From NCBI RefSeq assembly GCF_007595705.1, contig NZ_NISY01000001.1, positions 434,001 to 498,000 of the forward strand: 64,000 nucleotides of DNA. The letters are read 5' to 3'. The position numbers and the translations under genes were made by a program. Origin of the DNA: Streptomyces sp. SAJ15 (lineage in GTDB: Bacteria > Actinomycetota > Actinomycetes > Streptomycetales > Streptomycetaceae). Below, piece after piece: positions 42,151 through 53,596 of this stretch. The notes under the pieces were generated by a model. The model did not search any database. It was not told where the DNA came from and saw only the letters and a program-made list of their open reading frames with translations. Numbering within the stretch: position 1 is the stretch's first letter; each line of letters starts with the position of its first letter.

Positions 42151-43154
42151 CCAACAAGTACCTGGTGACGGGCGGCGCGGGCTATGTGGGCAGCGTCGTC
42201 GCCGCGCATCTGCTGGAGGCGGGCCACCAGGTCACCGTGGTCGACGACCTCTCCACCGGACACCGGGCCGGCGTGCCCGCGGGCGCCGAGTTCGTCGAGG
42301 GGCGCGTCCAGGACGTCGCGAAGTGGCTGGACCGCTCCTACGCCGCGGTGCTGCACTTCGCCGCCTTCTCCCAGGTCGGGGAGTCGGTCGTGGACCCCGA
42401 GAAGTACTGGCTCAACAACGTCGGCGGCACCGCCGCGCTGCTCGCCGCGATGCGCGACGCGGACGTGCGCACCCTGGTCTTCTCCTCCACCGCCGCGACC
42501 TACGGCGAGCCCGCCACCACCCCCATCACCGAGGACGCCGCGACCGCGCCGACCAACCCGTACGGCGCCACCAAGCTCGCCGTCGACCACATGATCAGCG
42601 GCGAGTGCGCGGCCCACGGCCTGGCCGCGGTGTCGCTGCGCTACTTCAACGTGGCCGGCGCCCACCGCGCGGCCGACGGCGTCGTCTACGGCGAGCGTCA
42701 CGACCCGGAGTCGCACCTGATCCCGCTCGTCCTCCAGGTGGCCCAGGGCCGCCGGGAGGCGATCTCCGTCTTCGGCGACGACTACCCGACCCCCGACGGC
42801 ACCTGTGTCCGCGACTACATCCACGTCGCCGACCTCGCCGACGCCCATCTGCTGGCGCTGGACGCGGCCCGCGAGGGCGCCGGGGACCGCCGGGTGAGCC
42901 CCGGCGAGCACCTGATCTGCAACCTCGGCAACGGCAACGGCTTCTCGGTGCGCGAGGTCGTCGAGACCGTGCGCCGGGTCACCGGCCACCCCGTCCCCGA
43001 GGTCGTCGCGCCCCGCCGCGGCGGCGACCCGGCCGTCCTGGTCGCCTCCGCCGAGCGCGCCAGGGACCGCCTCGGCTGGCGCCCGCGCCGCGCGGACCTC
43101 GCCGGCATCGTCGCGGACGCCTGGGAGTTCGCCCGGCGCGGTGAGAGCGCATGA
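42147..43154 (+). CDS. galE: UDP-glucose 4-epimerase
   Basis: This 335-aa extended SDR interconverts UDP-galactose and UDP-glucose with bound NAD. Its NAD motif is TGGAGYVGS (residues 8-16), followed by [22 protein letters not shown] and the catalytic YGATK (YxxxK, about residues 146-150). [22 protein letters not shown] is a hallmark of bacterial GalE. ATG 42147 overlaps galT (ATGA), and the gene overlaps galK the same way, so the three proteins are translated in step. Confidence 0.96.
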   Translation: MTNKYLVTGGAGYVGSVVAAHLLEAGHQVTVVDDLSTGHRAGVPAGAEFVEGRVQDVAKWLDRSYAAVLHFAAFSQVGESVVDPEKYWLNNVGGTAALLAAMRDADVRTLVFSSTAATYGEPATTPITEDAATAPTNPYGATKLAVDHMISGECAAHGLAAVSLRYFNVAGAHRAADGVVYGERHDPESHLIPLVLQVAQGRREAISVFGDDYPTPDGTCVRDYIHVADLADAHLLALDAAREGAGDRRVSPGEHLICNLGNGNGFSVREVVETVRRVTGHPVPEVVAPRRGGDPAVLVASAERARDRLGWRPRRADLAGIVADAWEFARRGESA

Positions 43155-44347
43155 GCGACCCGCACGGCGCCGGCCACGGTCCGGAGCGCACGGCCGCGGC
43201 CTTCGCGGCGGTCTACGGCGGCCCGCCGGCCGGGGTGTGGGCGGCGCCGGGCCGGGTCAACCTGATCGGCGAACACACCGACTACAACGACGGCTTCGTG
43301 ATGCCGCTGGCGCTGCCGCACACCACGTTGGCCGCGGCCGCGCCGCGCGCCGACGGGCGCTTGCGGCTGCACTCCGGGGGCGTGCCCGCGGCCGGCGTGA
43401 TCGAGCTGCGTGTCGCGGAGCTGGCGCCGACCGCCGCGCCGCGCGGGGCGGCGGCCCGTTGGGCGGCCTACCCGGCGGGGGTGGCCTGGGCGATGCGTGA
43501 GGCGGGCCTGGCCGTGGGCGGCGCGGACGTGCACTTCGACAGCACGGTGCCGACGGGGGCGGGGCTGTCCTCGTCGGCCGCGCTGGAGGTGGCGACCGCG
43601 GCCGCGCTCAACGACCTGTACGAGCTGGGGCTCGCGCCGCAGCGGCTGGCCCGGCTGTGCCAGCGGGCGGAGAACGCGTTCGTGGGCGTCCCCTGCGGGA
43701 TCATGGACCAGACCGCGTCCGCCTGCTGCACCGCGGGGCACGCGCTGTTCCTGGACACTCGCTTGCTGACCCGGCGGCAAGTACCGTTCGATTTGGCGGC
43801 CCATGGACTGCGTCTTCTGGTGGTCGACACCGGGGCCAGACACGAGCTGGCAGACGGCGCGTACGCGAATCGGCGCGCCTCCTGTGAGACGGCCGCGCGG
43901 GCGCTCGGGGTGCGTGCCCTGCGTGACATCCCCTACGTGCAACTGAAATCGGCCCTCGCGGACCTGGGCGAGGACGACACACTGCGGCGCCGTGTCCGGC
44001 ATGTGGTGACCGAGAACCGACGGGTGGAGGAGGCGGTCGCGCTGCTGGACGCCGGCGAGGTCCGCGCCGTCGGCCCGCTGCTGACCGCGGGCCACGCCTC
44101 CTGCCGCGACGACTTCGAGGTCTCCTGCCCGGAGCTGGACCTGGTGGTCGAGTCGGCCGACGCGGCGGGCGCGTTGGGTGCCCGGATGACCGGAGCCGGC
44201 TTCGGCGGTTCGGCGATCGTGCTGGTCACGGAGGCGGACGCGGAGCGCATCGGCCGGGTGGTGCGGGACGCCTTCGCCGCCGCCGGCCACCGGGCCCCGC
44301 GGGTCTTCTCGACGCTGCCCTCGCCGGGGGCGCGACGGTTGGCCTGA
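43151..44347 (+). CDS. galK: Galactokinase
   Basis: The 398-aa GHMP kinase phosphorylates galactose at C1. It has the galactokinase signature [22 protein letters not shown] (about residues 33-54), the ATP loop [13 protein letters not shown] (about residues 136-148), catalytic Asp in CGIMDQTAS and [13 protein letters not shown]. It is the last gene of galTEK. Sequence around 43740-43990 uses slightly less GC-biased codons than the rest of the operon. Confidence 0.96.
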   Translation: MSDPHGAGHGPERTAAAFAAVYGGPPAGVWAAPGRVNLIGEHTDYNDGFVMPLALPHTTLAAAAPRADGRLRLHSGGVPAAGVIELRVAELAPTAAPRGAAARWAAYPAGVAWAMREAGLAVGGADVHFDSTVPTGAGLSSSAALEVATAAALNDLYELGLAPQRLARLCQRAENAFVGVPCGIMDQTASACCTAGHALFLDTRLLTRRQVPFDLAAHGLRLLVVDTGARHELADGAYANRRASCETAARALGVRALRDIPYVQLKSALADLGEDDTLRRRVRHVVTENRRVEEAVALLDAGEVRAVGPLLTAGHASCRDDFEVSCPELDLVVESADAAGALGARMTGAGFGGSAIVLVTEADAERIGRVVRDAFAAAGHRAPRVFSTLPSPGARRLA

Positions 44348-44711
44348 GCGAGACCGCCGCGGGGCGGGTGATGATCTGCGATGCGCCTGCGGTGGCCGGT
44401 GGGGAGCTCGCATTGGGGCGATCATTTTTCGTCATGGGCGGTTGACTTCCGCCACTTTGCGGAACACTCACCCCATCGTGAACGGGGGCGGCCAGGCAGT
44501 TTTGCGGTTTCGCCTCCGATGTCGGATCCCGGCCGTACGCTGAGCTAGGCGTCGGTGGGGGCCGACGCTCATCAGGGGGCGAGACAGGCAGGTACGACGC
44601 CCGGGGTGGGGTGGCATCACCGTACGGCGGCGGCCGTGTGGTCGAGCGATCCGGCACCGGGCGCCGTACCCGCACTGGCTCATCGCATCCGGCGACATGG
44701 GGGGTGGGGCT
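44348..44711. other. 364-bp gap before the second LuxR regulator
   Basis: No gene is seen. On the plus strand TTGACT (44442-44447) is a good -35, overlapping an inverted repeat TTCCGC (44447-44452) / GCGGAA (44459-44464). A leader hairpin GCGTCGG (44549-44555) / CCGACGC (44562-44568) follows. The regulator is therefore likely to have its own promoter and a long leader of about 200 bases, separate from galTEK. Confidence 0.5.
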
Positions 44712-45527
44712 GTGGCACGCATCCGGGTTCTCGTAGTGGACGATCACCGCATCTTCGCCGAGTCGCTGGCCGCCGCCCTGGCCGCGGAGCAGGACGTGGA
44801 CGTGGCGGCGGCGGGCAGCGGCCCGGCGGCGCTGCGCTGCCTGGAGCGCGGGGCGACCGAGGGGCGCCGCTTCGACGTGATGCTGGTCGACTCCGACCTG
44901 GGCACCGCGACCGCCGACCTGACGCAACCCGCGTACGCGGCCGCCGCGTCCATGGCGGGCGACGCCGGCCCGGCGGGGACCAACGGCCGGGCGGTCGGCG
45001 GCCGGCCGGGCGTGGACGGGATCTCCCTGGTCGGCGCCGTGCGCACCGCGCACCCCGCCGTCCGCACCGTGGTGCTCGCCGAGCGCGACGACCCGCGCCG
45101 CGCGGCCGCGGCGCTGCAGGCCGGGGCCTCCGGCTGGGTCGCCAAGGACTGCTCGCTCTCCCGGCTGCTCGCGGTCATCCGCGGAGTGCTGCGAGACGAG
45201 ACGCATCTGCCGCCGGCGCTGCTCACCGGCGTGCTCCGGGAGCTGACCGCGGCCCGCAAACACCGCACCGAGAGCGAGCGGCTGGTGGAGTCGCTGACCC
45301 CGCGCGAGCGCGAGGTGCTGCGCTGCATGGTGGCGGGGCTGGGCCGCAAGGCGGTCGCCGAGCGGCTCTTCCTCTCCCCGCACACGGTCCGCACACACAT
45401 GCAGAACGTGCTGGGCAAGCTCGGGGTGCACTCCACGCTGGCGGCCGTCGCGCTGGCCCGCCGGGCGGGTGTGGGCCCCGTCGACCTAGCCGGGGATGTT
45501 GTCGAACGGGGCGGTCAGCTGGCGTAG
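44712..45527 (+). CDS. LuxR/NarL-type response regulator with insert in the receiver
   Basis: The 271-aa regulator begins MARIRVLVVDDHRIFAESL with acidic residues at 10-11, phosphoacceptor D60 (MLVDSD) and Lys145 (GWVAKD). All key receiver residues are present. About 35 low-complexity Ala/Gly/Thr residues (66-102) are inserted after D60, where a short loop is usual. The LuxR helix-turn-helix is at about residues 200-250 (LTPREREVLRCMVAGLGRKAVAERLFLSPHTVRTHMQNVLGKLGV). GTG 44712 follows GGGGGGTGGGG; an in-frame ATG at 44697 adds 5 residues. Its 3' end overlaps that of the convergent tamR gene by 42 bp. Confidence 0.9.
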   Translation: MARIRVLVVDDHRIFAESLAAALAAEQDVDVAAAGSGPAALRCLERGATEGRRFDVMLVDSDLGTATADLTQPAYAAAASMAGDAGPAGTNGRAVGGRPGVDGISLVGAVRTAHPAVRTVVLAERDDPRRAAAALQAGASGWVAKDCSLSRLLAVIRGVLRDETHLPPALLTGVLRELTAARKHRTESERLVESLTPREREVLRCMVAGLGRKAVAERLFLSPHTVRTHMQNVLGKLGVHSTLAAVALARRAGVGPVDLAGDVVERGGQLA

Positions 45528-45983
45528 CAGCCCGGCCAGTTCGCCCCGCTGCTGACGGGAGAGCTCGGCGAGGATCGCCCGCTCCTGGGCGAGCAGCCCG
45601 GCCAGCGCCTGGTCCGCCCGGTCCCGCCCCTCCCGGGTGAGCCGCACCAGAACCCCGCGACGATCACTGGGGTCGGGCAGCCGCTCGACAAGGCCCTTCT
45701 TGGCCAATCTGTCGATGCGATTGGTCATGGTCCCGGAGGTCACCAGCGTCTGGGTGAGCAACTGCCCAGGTGAGAGCTGGTACGGGGCGCCCGCCCGACG
45801 CAGCGAGGTCAGGACGTCGAACTCCCACGGCTCCAGCTGGTGCTCGGCGAAGGCCAGCCGGCGCGCCCGGTCGAGGTGGCGGGCCAGCCTGCTCACCCGG
45901 CTGAGCACCTCCAGCGGTTCCACGTCGAGGTCAGGGCGCTCCCGGCGCCACGCCGCGACCAGCCGATCGACCTCGTCCTCCAT
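45486..45983 (-). CDS. tamR: MarR family regulator TamR
   Basis: The 165-aa MarR protein has a winged helix at about residues 55-120: LEPWEFDVLTSLRRAGAPYQLSPGQLLTQTLVTSGTMTNRIDRLAKKGLVERLPDPSDRRGVLVRLT. The N-terminal extra helix (about residues 1-25) is typical of the UrtR/TamR subgroup. The divergent tam gene and the TTGA-TCAA operator between them match the S. coelicolor TamR system, in which citrate, isocitrate or aconitate releases the repressor; this regulation is known for the orthologue and inferred here. ATG 45983 lacks a clear ribosome site. It overlaps the convergent response-regulator gene. Confidence 0.9.
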   Translation of the reverse strand: MEDEVDRLVAAWRRERPDLDVEPLEVLSRVSRLARHLDRARRLAFAEHQLEPWEFDVLTSLRRAGAPYQLSPGQLLTQTLVTSGTMTNRIDRLAKKGLVERLPDPSDRRGVLVRLTREGRDRADQALAGLLAQERAILAELSRQQRGELAGLLRQLTAPFDNIPG

Positions 45984-46016
45984 GGCGATCAGTGTAGTTG
46001 GTCTGTCGACATGAAG

Positions 46017-46034
46017 TCTCTTGATGTCAAGAGA
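46017..46034. promoter_or_regulatory. TamR-type operator
   Basis: TCTCTTGA (46017-46024) and TCAAGAGA (46027-46034) are perfect 8-bp arms around TG, in the 137-bp gap between tamR and tam. The TTGA-TCAA core is characteristic of this MarR subgroup. An additional palindrome TGTCGACA lies at 46004-46011. Confidence 0.8.
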
Positions 46035-46120
46035 TACTCTGTGGGGCGGCTGGGCATCGAATGGCGGGTAAGCGGACCGTTCCGCTTCAGCGTCATCCGT
46101 TCCTGCTAGGGGGCTCGAAC

Positions 46121-46945
46121 ATGCACGTCGCTCCAATCTGGGATCCGCGGCAGTACCTACGGCACGCCAGCCTGAGGACGCGTCCCTTCCTCGACCTGCT
46201 CGCCCGCATCGCGGAGCCGCCGGCCGCCTCGGGGCGCCCCATCCGGATCGCCGACCTCGGGTGCGGCCCCGGAAACGTCACCGCGCTGCTCGCCGACCGC
46301 TGGCCGAGCGCGCACATCACCGGCTACGACAACTCCGCCGAGATGCTCGCGGAGGCCCGGTGTCACGCCGGCGAGACCCCCGGCGGCGGCCGCCTCGACT
46401 TCCGGTCCGCCGACGCCGCCGACTGGGAGCCCGGCGAGACCTACGACCTGATCGTCTCCAACGCGGCCCTCCAGTGGGTGCCCAACCACGCCCGCTCCTT
46501 CGAACGCTGGGTCGACTCCCTCGCCCCGGGCGGCACCCTCGCCTTCCAGGTGCCCGGCAACTTCACCTCACCCAGCCACGCCCTGCTCGGCGAGCTCTGC
46601 GACGCCCCGCAGTGGCGAGAGCGCCTGGAGGGCTTCGGACGCCGCTTCGTCCACATCCTGGACCCGGTCGACTACCTGGAACGGCTCACCGCGCTCGGCT
46701 GCGCCGTGGACGCCTGGGAGACCGTCTACGTGCCGATGCTGGACGGCCAGGACCCGGTCCTCGAATGGGTCAAGGGCACCGCCCTGCGACCCGTGCTGAC
46801 CGAACTGCACGACGACCCGGAGGCATCCGAGGAGTTCCTCGCCCAGTACCGGGACCTGCTGCGCAAGGCATATCCGGCCGGGCCCTACGGGACGCCGTTC
46901 CCCCACCGGCGCATCTTCGTCAACGCCCGCAGGCTGAGCGCGTAG
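46121..46945 (+). CDS. tam: Trans-aconitate 2-methyltransferase
   Basis: This 274-aa class I SAM methyltransferase esterifies trans-aconitate, an inhibitor of aconitase formed spontaneously from cis-aconitate. SAM motif I is IADLGCGPGNVTALLA (about residues 42-57), motif II GYDNSAEMLAEA, motif IV YDLIVSNAALQWVPNH; the N-terminal WDPRQYLRHASLRTRPFLDLL is diagnostic for Tam. ATG 46121 follows AGGGGG. It is divergent from tamR and ends before a strong terminator. Confidence 0.94.
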   Translation: MHVAPIWDPRQYLRHASLRTRPFLDLLARIAEPPAASGRPIRIADLGCGPGNVTALLADRWPSAHITGYDNSAEMLAEARCHAGETPGGGRLDFRSADAADWEPGETYDLIVSNAALQWVPNHARSFERWVDSLAPGGTLAFQVPGNFTSPSHALLGELCDAPQWRERLEGFGRRFVHILDPVDYLERLTALGCAVDAWETVYVPMLDGQDPVLEWVKGTALRPVLTELHDDPEASEEFLAQYRDLLRKAYPAGPYGTPFPHRRIFVNARRLSA

Positions 46946-46980
46946 GACAGCCCCGTGGCCGCGGGATGACCGGCATACGC

Positions 46981-47018
46981 GCTGGGGGCCCGCCCCGCGC
47001 CCGGGGCGGGCCCCCAGC
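46981..47018. terminator. Bidirectional terminator, 17-bp stem
   Basis: The arms 46981-46997 and 47002-47018 (beginning GCTGGGGGCCCG) are fully complementary with a 4-base loop, between convergent tam and the TetR gene. Confidence 0.9.
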
Positions 47019-47035
47019 CAGGCGGCTGCTTCCCG

Positions 47036-47725
47036 TCAGTTCTTGCGGTGACCTATCAGCCGCGGCTTCGGCTCCAGGCCGTCCAGCCCATGCCAGGCCA
47101 GATTCACCAGATGCGCCGCCACCTCGGCCTTCTTCGGCTTGCGCACGTCCAGCCACCACTGACCGGTCAGCGCCACCATGCCCACCAGCGCCTGCGCGTA
47201 CAGCGGGGCCAGCTTCGGGTCGAAACCCCGGGCCTTGAACTCCAGACCCAGGATGTCCTCCACCTGAGTGGCGATATCGCTGATCAGCGAGGCGAAGGTG
47301 CCCGTGGACTGGGCCACCGGAGAGTCCCGCACCAGGATCCGGAAGCCGTCGGTGTACTGGTCGATGTAGTCCAGCAGCGCGAAGGCGGCCTGCTCCAGCA
47401 GCTCACGCGGATGGCCCCCGGTCAGCGCGCCCGTCACCATGTCCAGCAGCTGGCGCATCTCGCGGTCGACCACCACCGCGTACAGCCCCTCCTTGCCGCC
47501 GAAGTGCTCGTACACCACCGGCTTGGAGACGCCGGCCTTGGCCGCGATCTCCTCCACCGAGGTGCCCTCGAAGCCGCGCTGCGCGAAGAGCGTGCGACCG
47601 ATGTCCAGCAGCTGCTCCCGGCGCTCCTTGCCGGTCATCCGGACGCGGCGGGCGCGCCGGCCCGAGCCCGTGGGCCGGTTCTTGTTGTTGCTGGTGTTGC
47701 TGTCGATCGCCACGTCGTCAATCAT
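47036..47725 (-). CDS. TetR family regulator coupled to the fatty-acid desaturase
   Basis: This 229-aa regulator has a TetR helix-turn-helix at about residues 37-84 (RGFEGTSVEEIAAKAGVSKPVVYEHFGGKEGLYAVVVDREM) after a basic N-terminal arm, and a C-terminal all-helical ligand domain. Its start overlaps the stop of the desaturase gene (ATGA), so it is expressed with its likely target. By analogy with DesT/FasR-type proteins it probably senses acyl-CoA and adjusts membrane unsaturation by binding the double palindrome before the desaturase. That function is inferred. Confidence 0.9.
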   Translation of the reverse strand: MIDDVAIDSNTSNNKNRPTGSGRRARRVRMTGKERREQLLDIGRTLFAQRGFEGTSVEEIAAKAGVSKPVVYEHFGGKEGLYAVVVDREMRQLLDMVTGALTGGHPRELLEQAAFALLDYIDQYTDGFRILVRDSPVAQSTGTFASLISDIATQVEDILGLEFKARGFDPKLAPLYAQALVGMVALTGQWWLDVRKPKKAEVAAHLVNLAWHGLDGLEPKPRLIGHRKN

Positions 47726-48720
47726 GCCGCCTTCGCGGAACCTTCCTTGCCTCGGGCACCTTCCGTGCGGCGGGCGTCGATCCGCGACTCGCTCGGCCAG
47801 CGCACGTCATACGCCCAGCCGGCCTTCTCGAACCAGCGGATGATCCGGGCGCTGGAGTCCAGCTGGCCCCGGAGCACCCCGTGCCGGGCGCAGGTCGGGT
47901 CGGCGTGGTGCAGGTTGTGCCAGGACTCGCCGCAGGACAGCACCGCCAGCCACCACACGTTGCCGGAGCGGTCCCGCGACTTGAACGGGCGCTTGCCGAC
48001 CGCGTGGCAGATCGAGTTGATCGACCAGGTCACATGGTGCAGCAGCGCCACCCGGACGAGCGACCCCCAGAAGAACGCGGTCAGCGCGCCCTGCCAGGAC
48101 CAGGTCACCAGGCCGCCGACCAGCGGCGGAATGAGCAGCGAGACCGCGGTCCACAGCACGAACTGGCGGGAGATCGTCCGGACCACGTCATCCTTGACCA
48201 GATCCGGCGCGTACTTCTGCTGCGGGGTCTGCTCCTGGTCGAACATCCAGCCGATGTGCGCCCACCACAGGCCCTTCATCAGCGCCGGCACCGTCTCCCC
48301 GTACCGCCAGGGGGAGTGCGGGTCCCCCTCGGCGTCGGAGAACTTGTGGTGCTTGCGATGGTCGGCGACCCACCGCACCAGCGGCCCCTCCACCGCCAGC
48401 GAACCGGCGATCGCCAACGCGATCCGCAACGGGCGCTTGGCCTTGAAGGAGCCGTGCGTGAAGTAGCGGTGGAAGCCGATCGTGATGCCATGGCAGCCGA
48501 TGTAGTACATCGCCACCATCAGACCGAGGTCGAGCCAGCTGACGCCCCAGCCCCAGGCCAGCGGGATCGCCGCGAGCAGGGCCACGAAGGGCACGGTGAT
48601 GAAGAGCAGCAGGGTGAGCTGCTCGATGGACCGCTTGCTGTCCCCGCCCAGGGTGGCGGACGGGAGCGGGGTTTCCTGGGCCTTCGGCGCGTCTTCGACC
48701 ACGTCGGGGCTTGCAGTCAT
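47722..48720 (-). CDS. Acyl-CoA/acyl-lipid delta-9-type fatty acid desaturase
   Basis: The 332-aa membrane di-iron desaturase has three His boxes: HRYFTH (HxxxxH), HRKHH (HxxHH) and HNLHH. Two pairs of membrane helices flank them ([39 protein letters not shown]), and a further hydrophobic segment [17 protein letters not shown] lies before the third box. It introduces a cis double bond into saturated C16-C18 acyl chains using O2 and a reductase not seen here. It is the first gene of the desaturase-TetR operon, starting 51 bp from a palindromic operator. Confidence 0.93.
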   Translation of the reverse strand: MTASPDVVEDAPKAQETPLPSATLGGDSKRSIEQLTLLLFITVPFVALLAAIPLAWGWGVSWLDLGLMVAMYYIGCHGITIGFHRYFTHGSFKAKRPLRIALAIAGSLAVEGPLVRWVADHRKHHKFSDAEGDPHSPWRYGETVPALMKGLWWAHIGWMFDQEQTPQQKYAPDLVKDDVVRTISRQFVLWTAVSLLIPPLVGGLVTWSWQGALTAFFWGSLVRVALLHHVTWSINSICHAVGKRPFKSRDRSGNVWWLAVLSCGESWHNLHHADPTCARHGVLRGQLDSSARIIRWFEKAGWAYDVRWPSESRIDARRTEGARGKEGSAKAA

Positions 48721-48769
48721 GGAGTTCCCTCGCGGGGGTTCGGGGGACGGGGGTTCTGCGGGGCGAGGC

Positions 48770-48796
48770 TACGGATCCGTAACCTACGGCCTCGTA
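48770..48796. promoter_or_regulatory. Double palindrome upstream of the desaturase
   Basis: TACGGATCCGTA (48770-48781) is a perfect 12-bp palindrome; TACGGCCTCGTA (48785-48796) is a near-copy with the same TACG/CGTA half-sites, centred 15 bp away. It is a likely cooperative site for the TetR protein encoded in the same operon. Confidence 0.65.
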
Positions 48797-48931
48797 AGTA
48801 TGGCAGGGCGCGGAAGCGCGGCAACAGGGCTGGCGACCCAGCGCGCCGTCCGCCGCCTATCCTGGGTGGCGTCGGACAGCGCGGTCCGCACCCCGCCAGA
48901 CGTGCTCATTCATCGCAAGGAGCCGACACCT

Positions 48932-51652
<2,721 letters not shown>

Positions 51653-51673
51653 CCCGCGGCCGGTGACGCACGA

Positions 51674-51728
51674 CGTCCCCCGCCGGAGCCGCGCTCAGGG
51701 AGCGGCCCCGCCGGGGGACGGGCTTTTT
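51674..51728 (+). terminator. Rho-independent terminator of ppc
   Basis: CGTCCCCCG (51674-51682) pairs with CGGGGGACG (51712-51720), with further internal pairing, followed by GGC and five T (51724-51728). This is the only terminator in the window with a clear T run. Confidence 0.9.
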
Positions 51729-51761
51729 CCGGCGCCGCGGAGCGCCGTGGGGGAGCCGGTC

Positions 51762-51842
51762 TCAGCCGCGGGACATCCGACGGACGATGAGGATGCCGCC
51801 CACCAGGACGATGGCGGCGGCGACGGCGATGATGATCTGCAT
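51762..51842 (-). CDS. Very small single-helix membrane protein
   Basis: The 26-aa product starts MQIIIAVAAAIVLVGGILIV and ends RRMSRG: a single hydrophobic helix followed by basic residues, a plausible inner-membrane micropeptide. GGAG lies about 10 bases before the ATG. It sits alone between the ppc terminator and pth. The physical logic is good but no homologue can be named, so it may not be expressed. Confidence 0.45.
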   Translation of the reverse strand: MQIIIAVAAAIVLVGGILIVRRMSRG

Positions 51843-52043
51843 GGGATACCAGCTCCGGATTGACTCGTGGGGAAGTCGGGGGGTGGGCCAGCCCACTGTC
51901 CTGTGCCCCCGGCAGACCGTCAACGGTCTTTGCGCCCCATGCGCCCCAAAAGGGAGACAGTGCCCCAATTACCAGCGGTAACAATCCGGTGAATGTGAGC
52001 TTCCCGTGCTGGTGTTCTAGTTTCCCTGTCTGCTCGACGTCCG

Positions 52044-52634
52044 TCAGGAGTTGTACGTGCTCTGCGCCCGCTCCAGCCCCTCCAACACCAGCGCCTCCAC
52101 CGCGTCCGCGGCCCGATCCACCAGGTAGTCCAACTCCTTCCGCTCCGCGGCGGAGAAGTCCTTCAACACGAACGCCGCCACATCCATCCGCCCCGGCGGA
52201 CGCCCGATACCGAAGCGGACCCGGTAGTACTCCCGCCCCACCGACTTGGTGATCGACTTCAGGCCGTTATGACCGTTGTCGCCACCACCCAGCTTCAGCC
52301 GCAACGCCCCGAAGTCGACGTCCAACTCGTCATGGACCGCGACCACCCGCTCCACCGGCACCTTGTAGAAGTCGCGCAACGCCGTGGTCGGGCCGCCCGA
52401 GAGGTTCATGAAGGACATCGGCTTGGCGACGACCACCCGACGGCCCGCCGGACCCGGCGGACCCACCCGCCCCTCCACCACCTGCGCGCGCGACTTGTGC
52501 GCCTTGAAGCGGCCGCCCATGCGCTCGGCGAGCAGATCGGCCACCATGAAGCCCACGTTGTGCCGGTTCCCGGCGTACTCGGGACCCGGATTGCCGAGTC
52601 CCACGATGAGCCAGGGGCTCGCTGCGTCGTCCAT
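52044..52634 (-). CDS. pth: Peptidyl-tRNA hydrolase
   Basis: The 196-aa enzyme cleaves peptidyl-tRNA released from stalled ribosomes. Family motifs are [21 protein letters not shown] (catalytic His in RHN, Asn in LGNPG), [11 protein letters not shown] and [28 protein letters not shown] with the catalytic Asp. ATG 52634 follows AGAGGCGAG. It lies downstream of rplY on the same strand, the usual actinobacterial order. Confidence 0.96.
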   Translation of the reverse strand: MDDAASPWLIVGLGNPGPEYAGNRHNVGFMVADLLAERMGGRFKAHKSRAQVVEGRVGPPGPAGRRVVVAKPMSFMNLSGGPTTALRDFYKVPVERVVAVHDELDVDFGALRLKLGGGDNGHNGLKSITKSVGREYYRVRFGIGRPPGRMDVAAFVLKDFSAAERKELDYLVDRAADAVEALVLEGLERAQSTYNS

Positions 52635-52731
52635 CTCTCGCCTCTCGATGGGGGTTGTTACCAGGCATACACGACTGCCGCCCCACTCCAGCGGAGCGGG
52701 GCGGCAGCCAGCGGTGTCACAGGGGGAGGGA

Positions 52732-53319
52732 TCAGCCCTCGGCGCCCTCGGCCTCGGCGGCACCCTCAACCGGGGCCTCGGCCTGCGCGGCGACGACCTG
52801 CAGCACGACGGCGTCCTCCTCGATGGCCAGGACGGTGCCCTTCGGCAGCTCGACGTCCTTGGCGAGGATCGAGTGACCGGCGTCCAGACCCGCGATGGAG
52901 ACGGTGACCGACTCCGGGATGTGGGTGGCCTCGGCCTCGACCGGCAGCGCGTTGAGGACGTGCTCCAGCAGGTTGCCGCCCGGGGCCAGCTCGCCCTCGG
53001 TCTGCACCGGAACCTCGACGGTGACCTTCTCGCCGCGCTTGACCAGCAGCAGGTCCACGTGCTCGATGAAGCCCTTCAGCGGGTCGCGCTGCACGGCCTT
53101 GGGGATGACGAGCTCGTTCTTGCCCTCGATGTCGAGGCCGATGAGAACGTTCGGGGTCTTCAGCGCCAGGAACAGCGCGTGGCCCGGCATCGTCACGTGG
53201 ATCGGCTCGGAGCCGTGACCGTAGATGACGCCCGGGATGTTGTTGGCACGACGGATACGGCGGGCAGCGCCCTTGCCGAACTCCTTGCGCAGCTCAGCGG
53301 AGATCTTGACCTCGGCCAT
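52732..53319 (-). CDS. rplY: 50S ribosomal protein L25/general stress protein Ctc
   Basis: This 195-aa two-domain L25 of the Ctc/TL5 type binds 5S rRNA. The N-terminal domain (residues 1-93) begins [34 protein letters not shown]; the C-terminal beta domain includes [35 protein letters not shown]. An Ala/Glu-rich tail ends the protein. ATG 53319 follows AGGAGTGC. It lies between prs and pth. Confidence 0.95.
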   Translation of the reverse strand: MAEVKISAELRKEFGKGAARRIRRANNIPGVIYGHGSEPIHVTMPGHALFLALKTPNVLIGLDIEGKNELVIPKAVQRDPLKGFIEHVDLLLVKRGEKVTVEVPVQTEGELAPGGNLLEHVLNALPVEAEATHIPESVTVSIAGLDAGHSILAKDVELPKGTVLAIEEDAVVLQVVAAQAEAPVEGAAEAEGAEG

Positions 53320-53520
53320 GATGCACTCCTCGTAGTAGCTGGAACGGTGGCCGTCACCCGACCCACGACAGACCACTACCTCTACGAAGAGCGCGTCGAT
53401 AACGGAGCAGCCGAGCGGATCAACCGCCACGGCCTCCCTCGCCGAGCAACTCAGCGATTCTACCGTCCGACCGGAGAAGGACCAATTCGAGCCCCCGAAG
53501 ACCGCCCACACACCGAAACG

Positions 53521-53554
53521 GCTGAGGCCACCCCGGGTCCGGGGTGGCCTCAGC
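53521..53554 (-). terminator. Terminator of prs
   Basis: Perfect 14-bp arms GCTGAGGCCACCCC and GGGGTGGCCTCAGC with a 6-base loop, 43 bp past the prs stop; GTTTCGG follows on the minus strand. rplY is then expected to have its own promoter in 53320-53520, where nothing else is coded. Confidence 0.85.
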
Positions 53555-53596
53555 GGGAGACGAGCGGCGATCCGTAAACCGGACACGCGGCCGACC

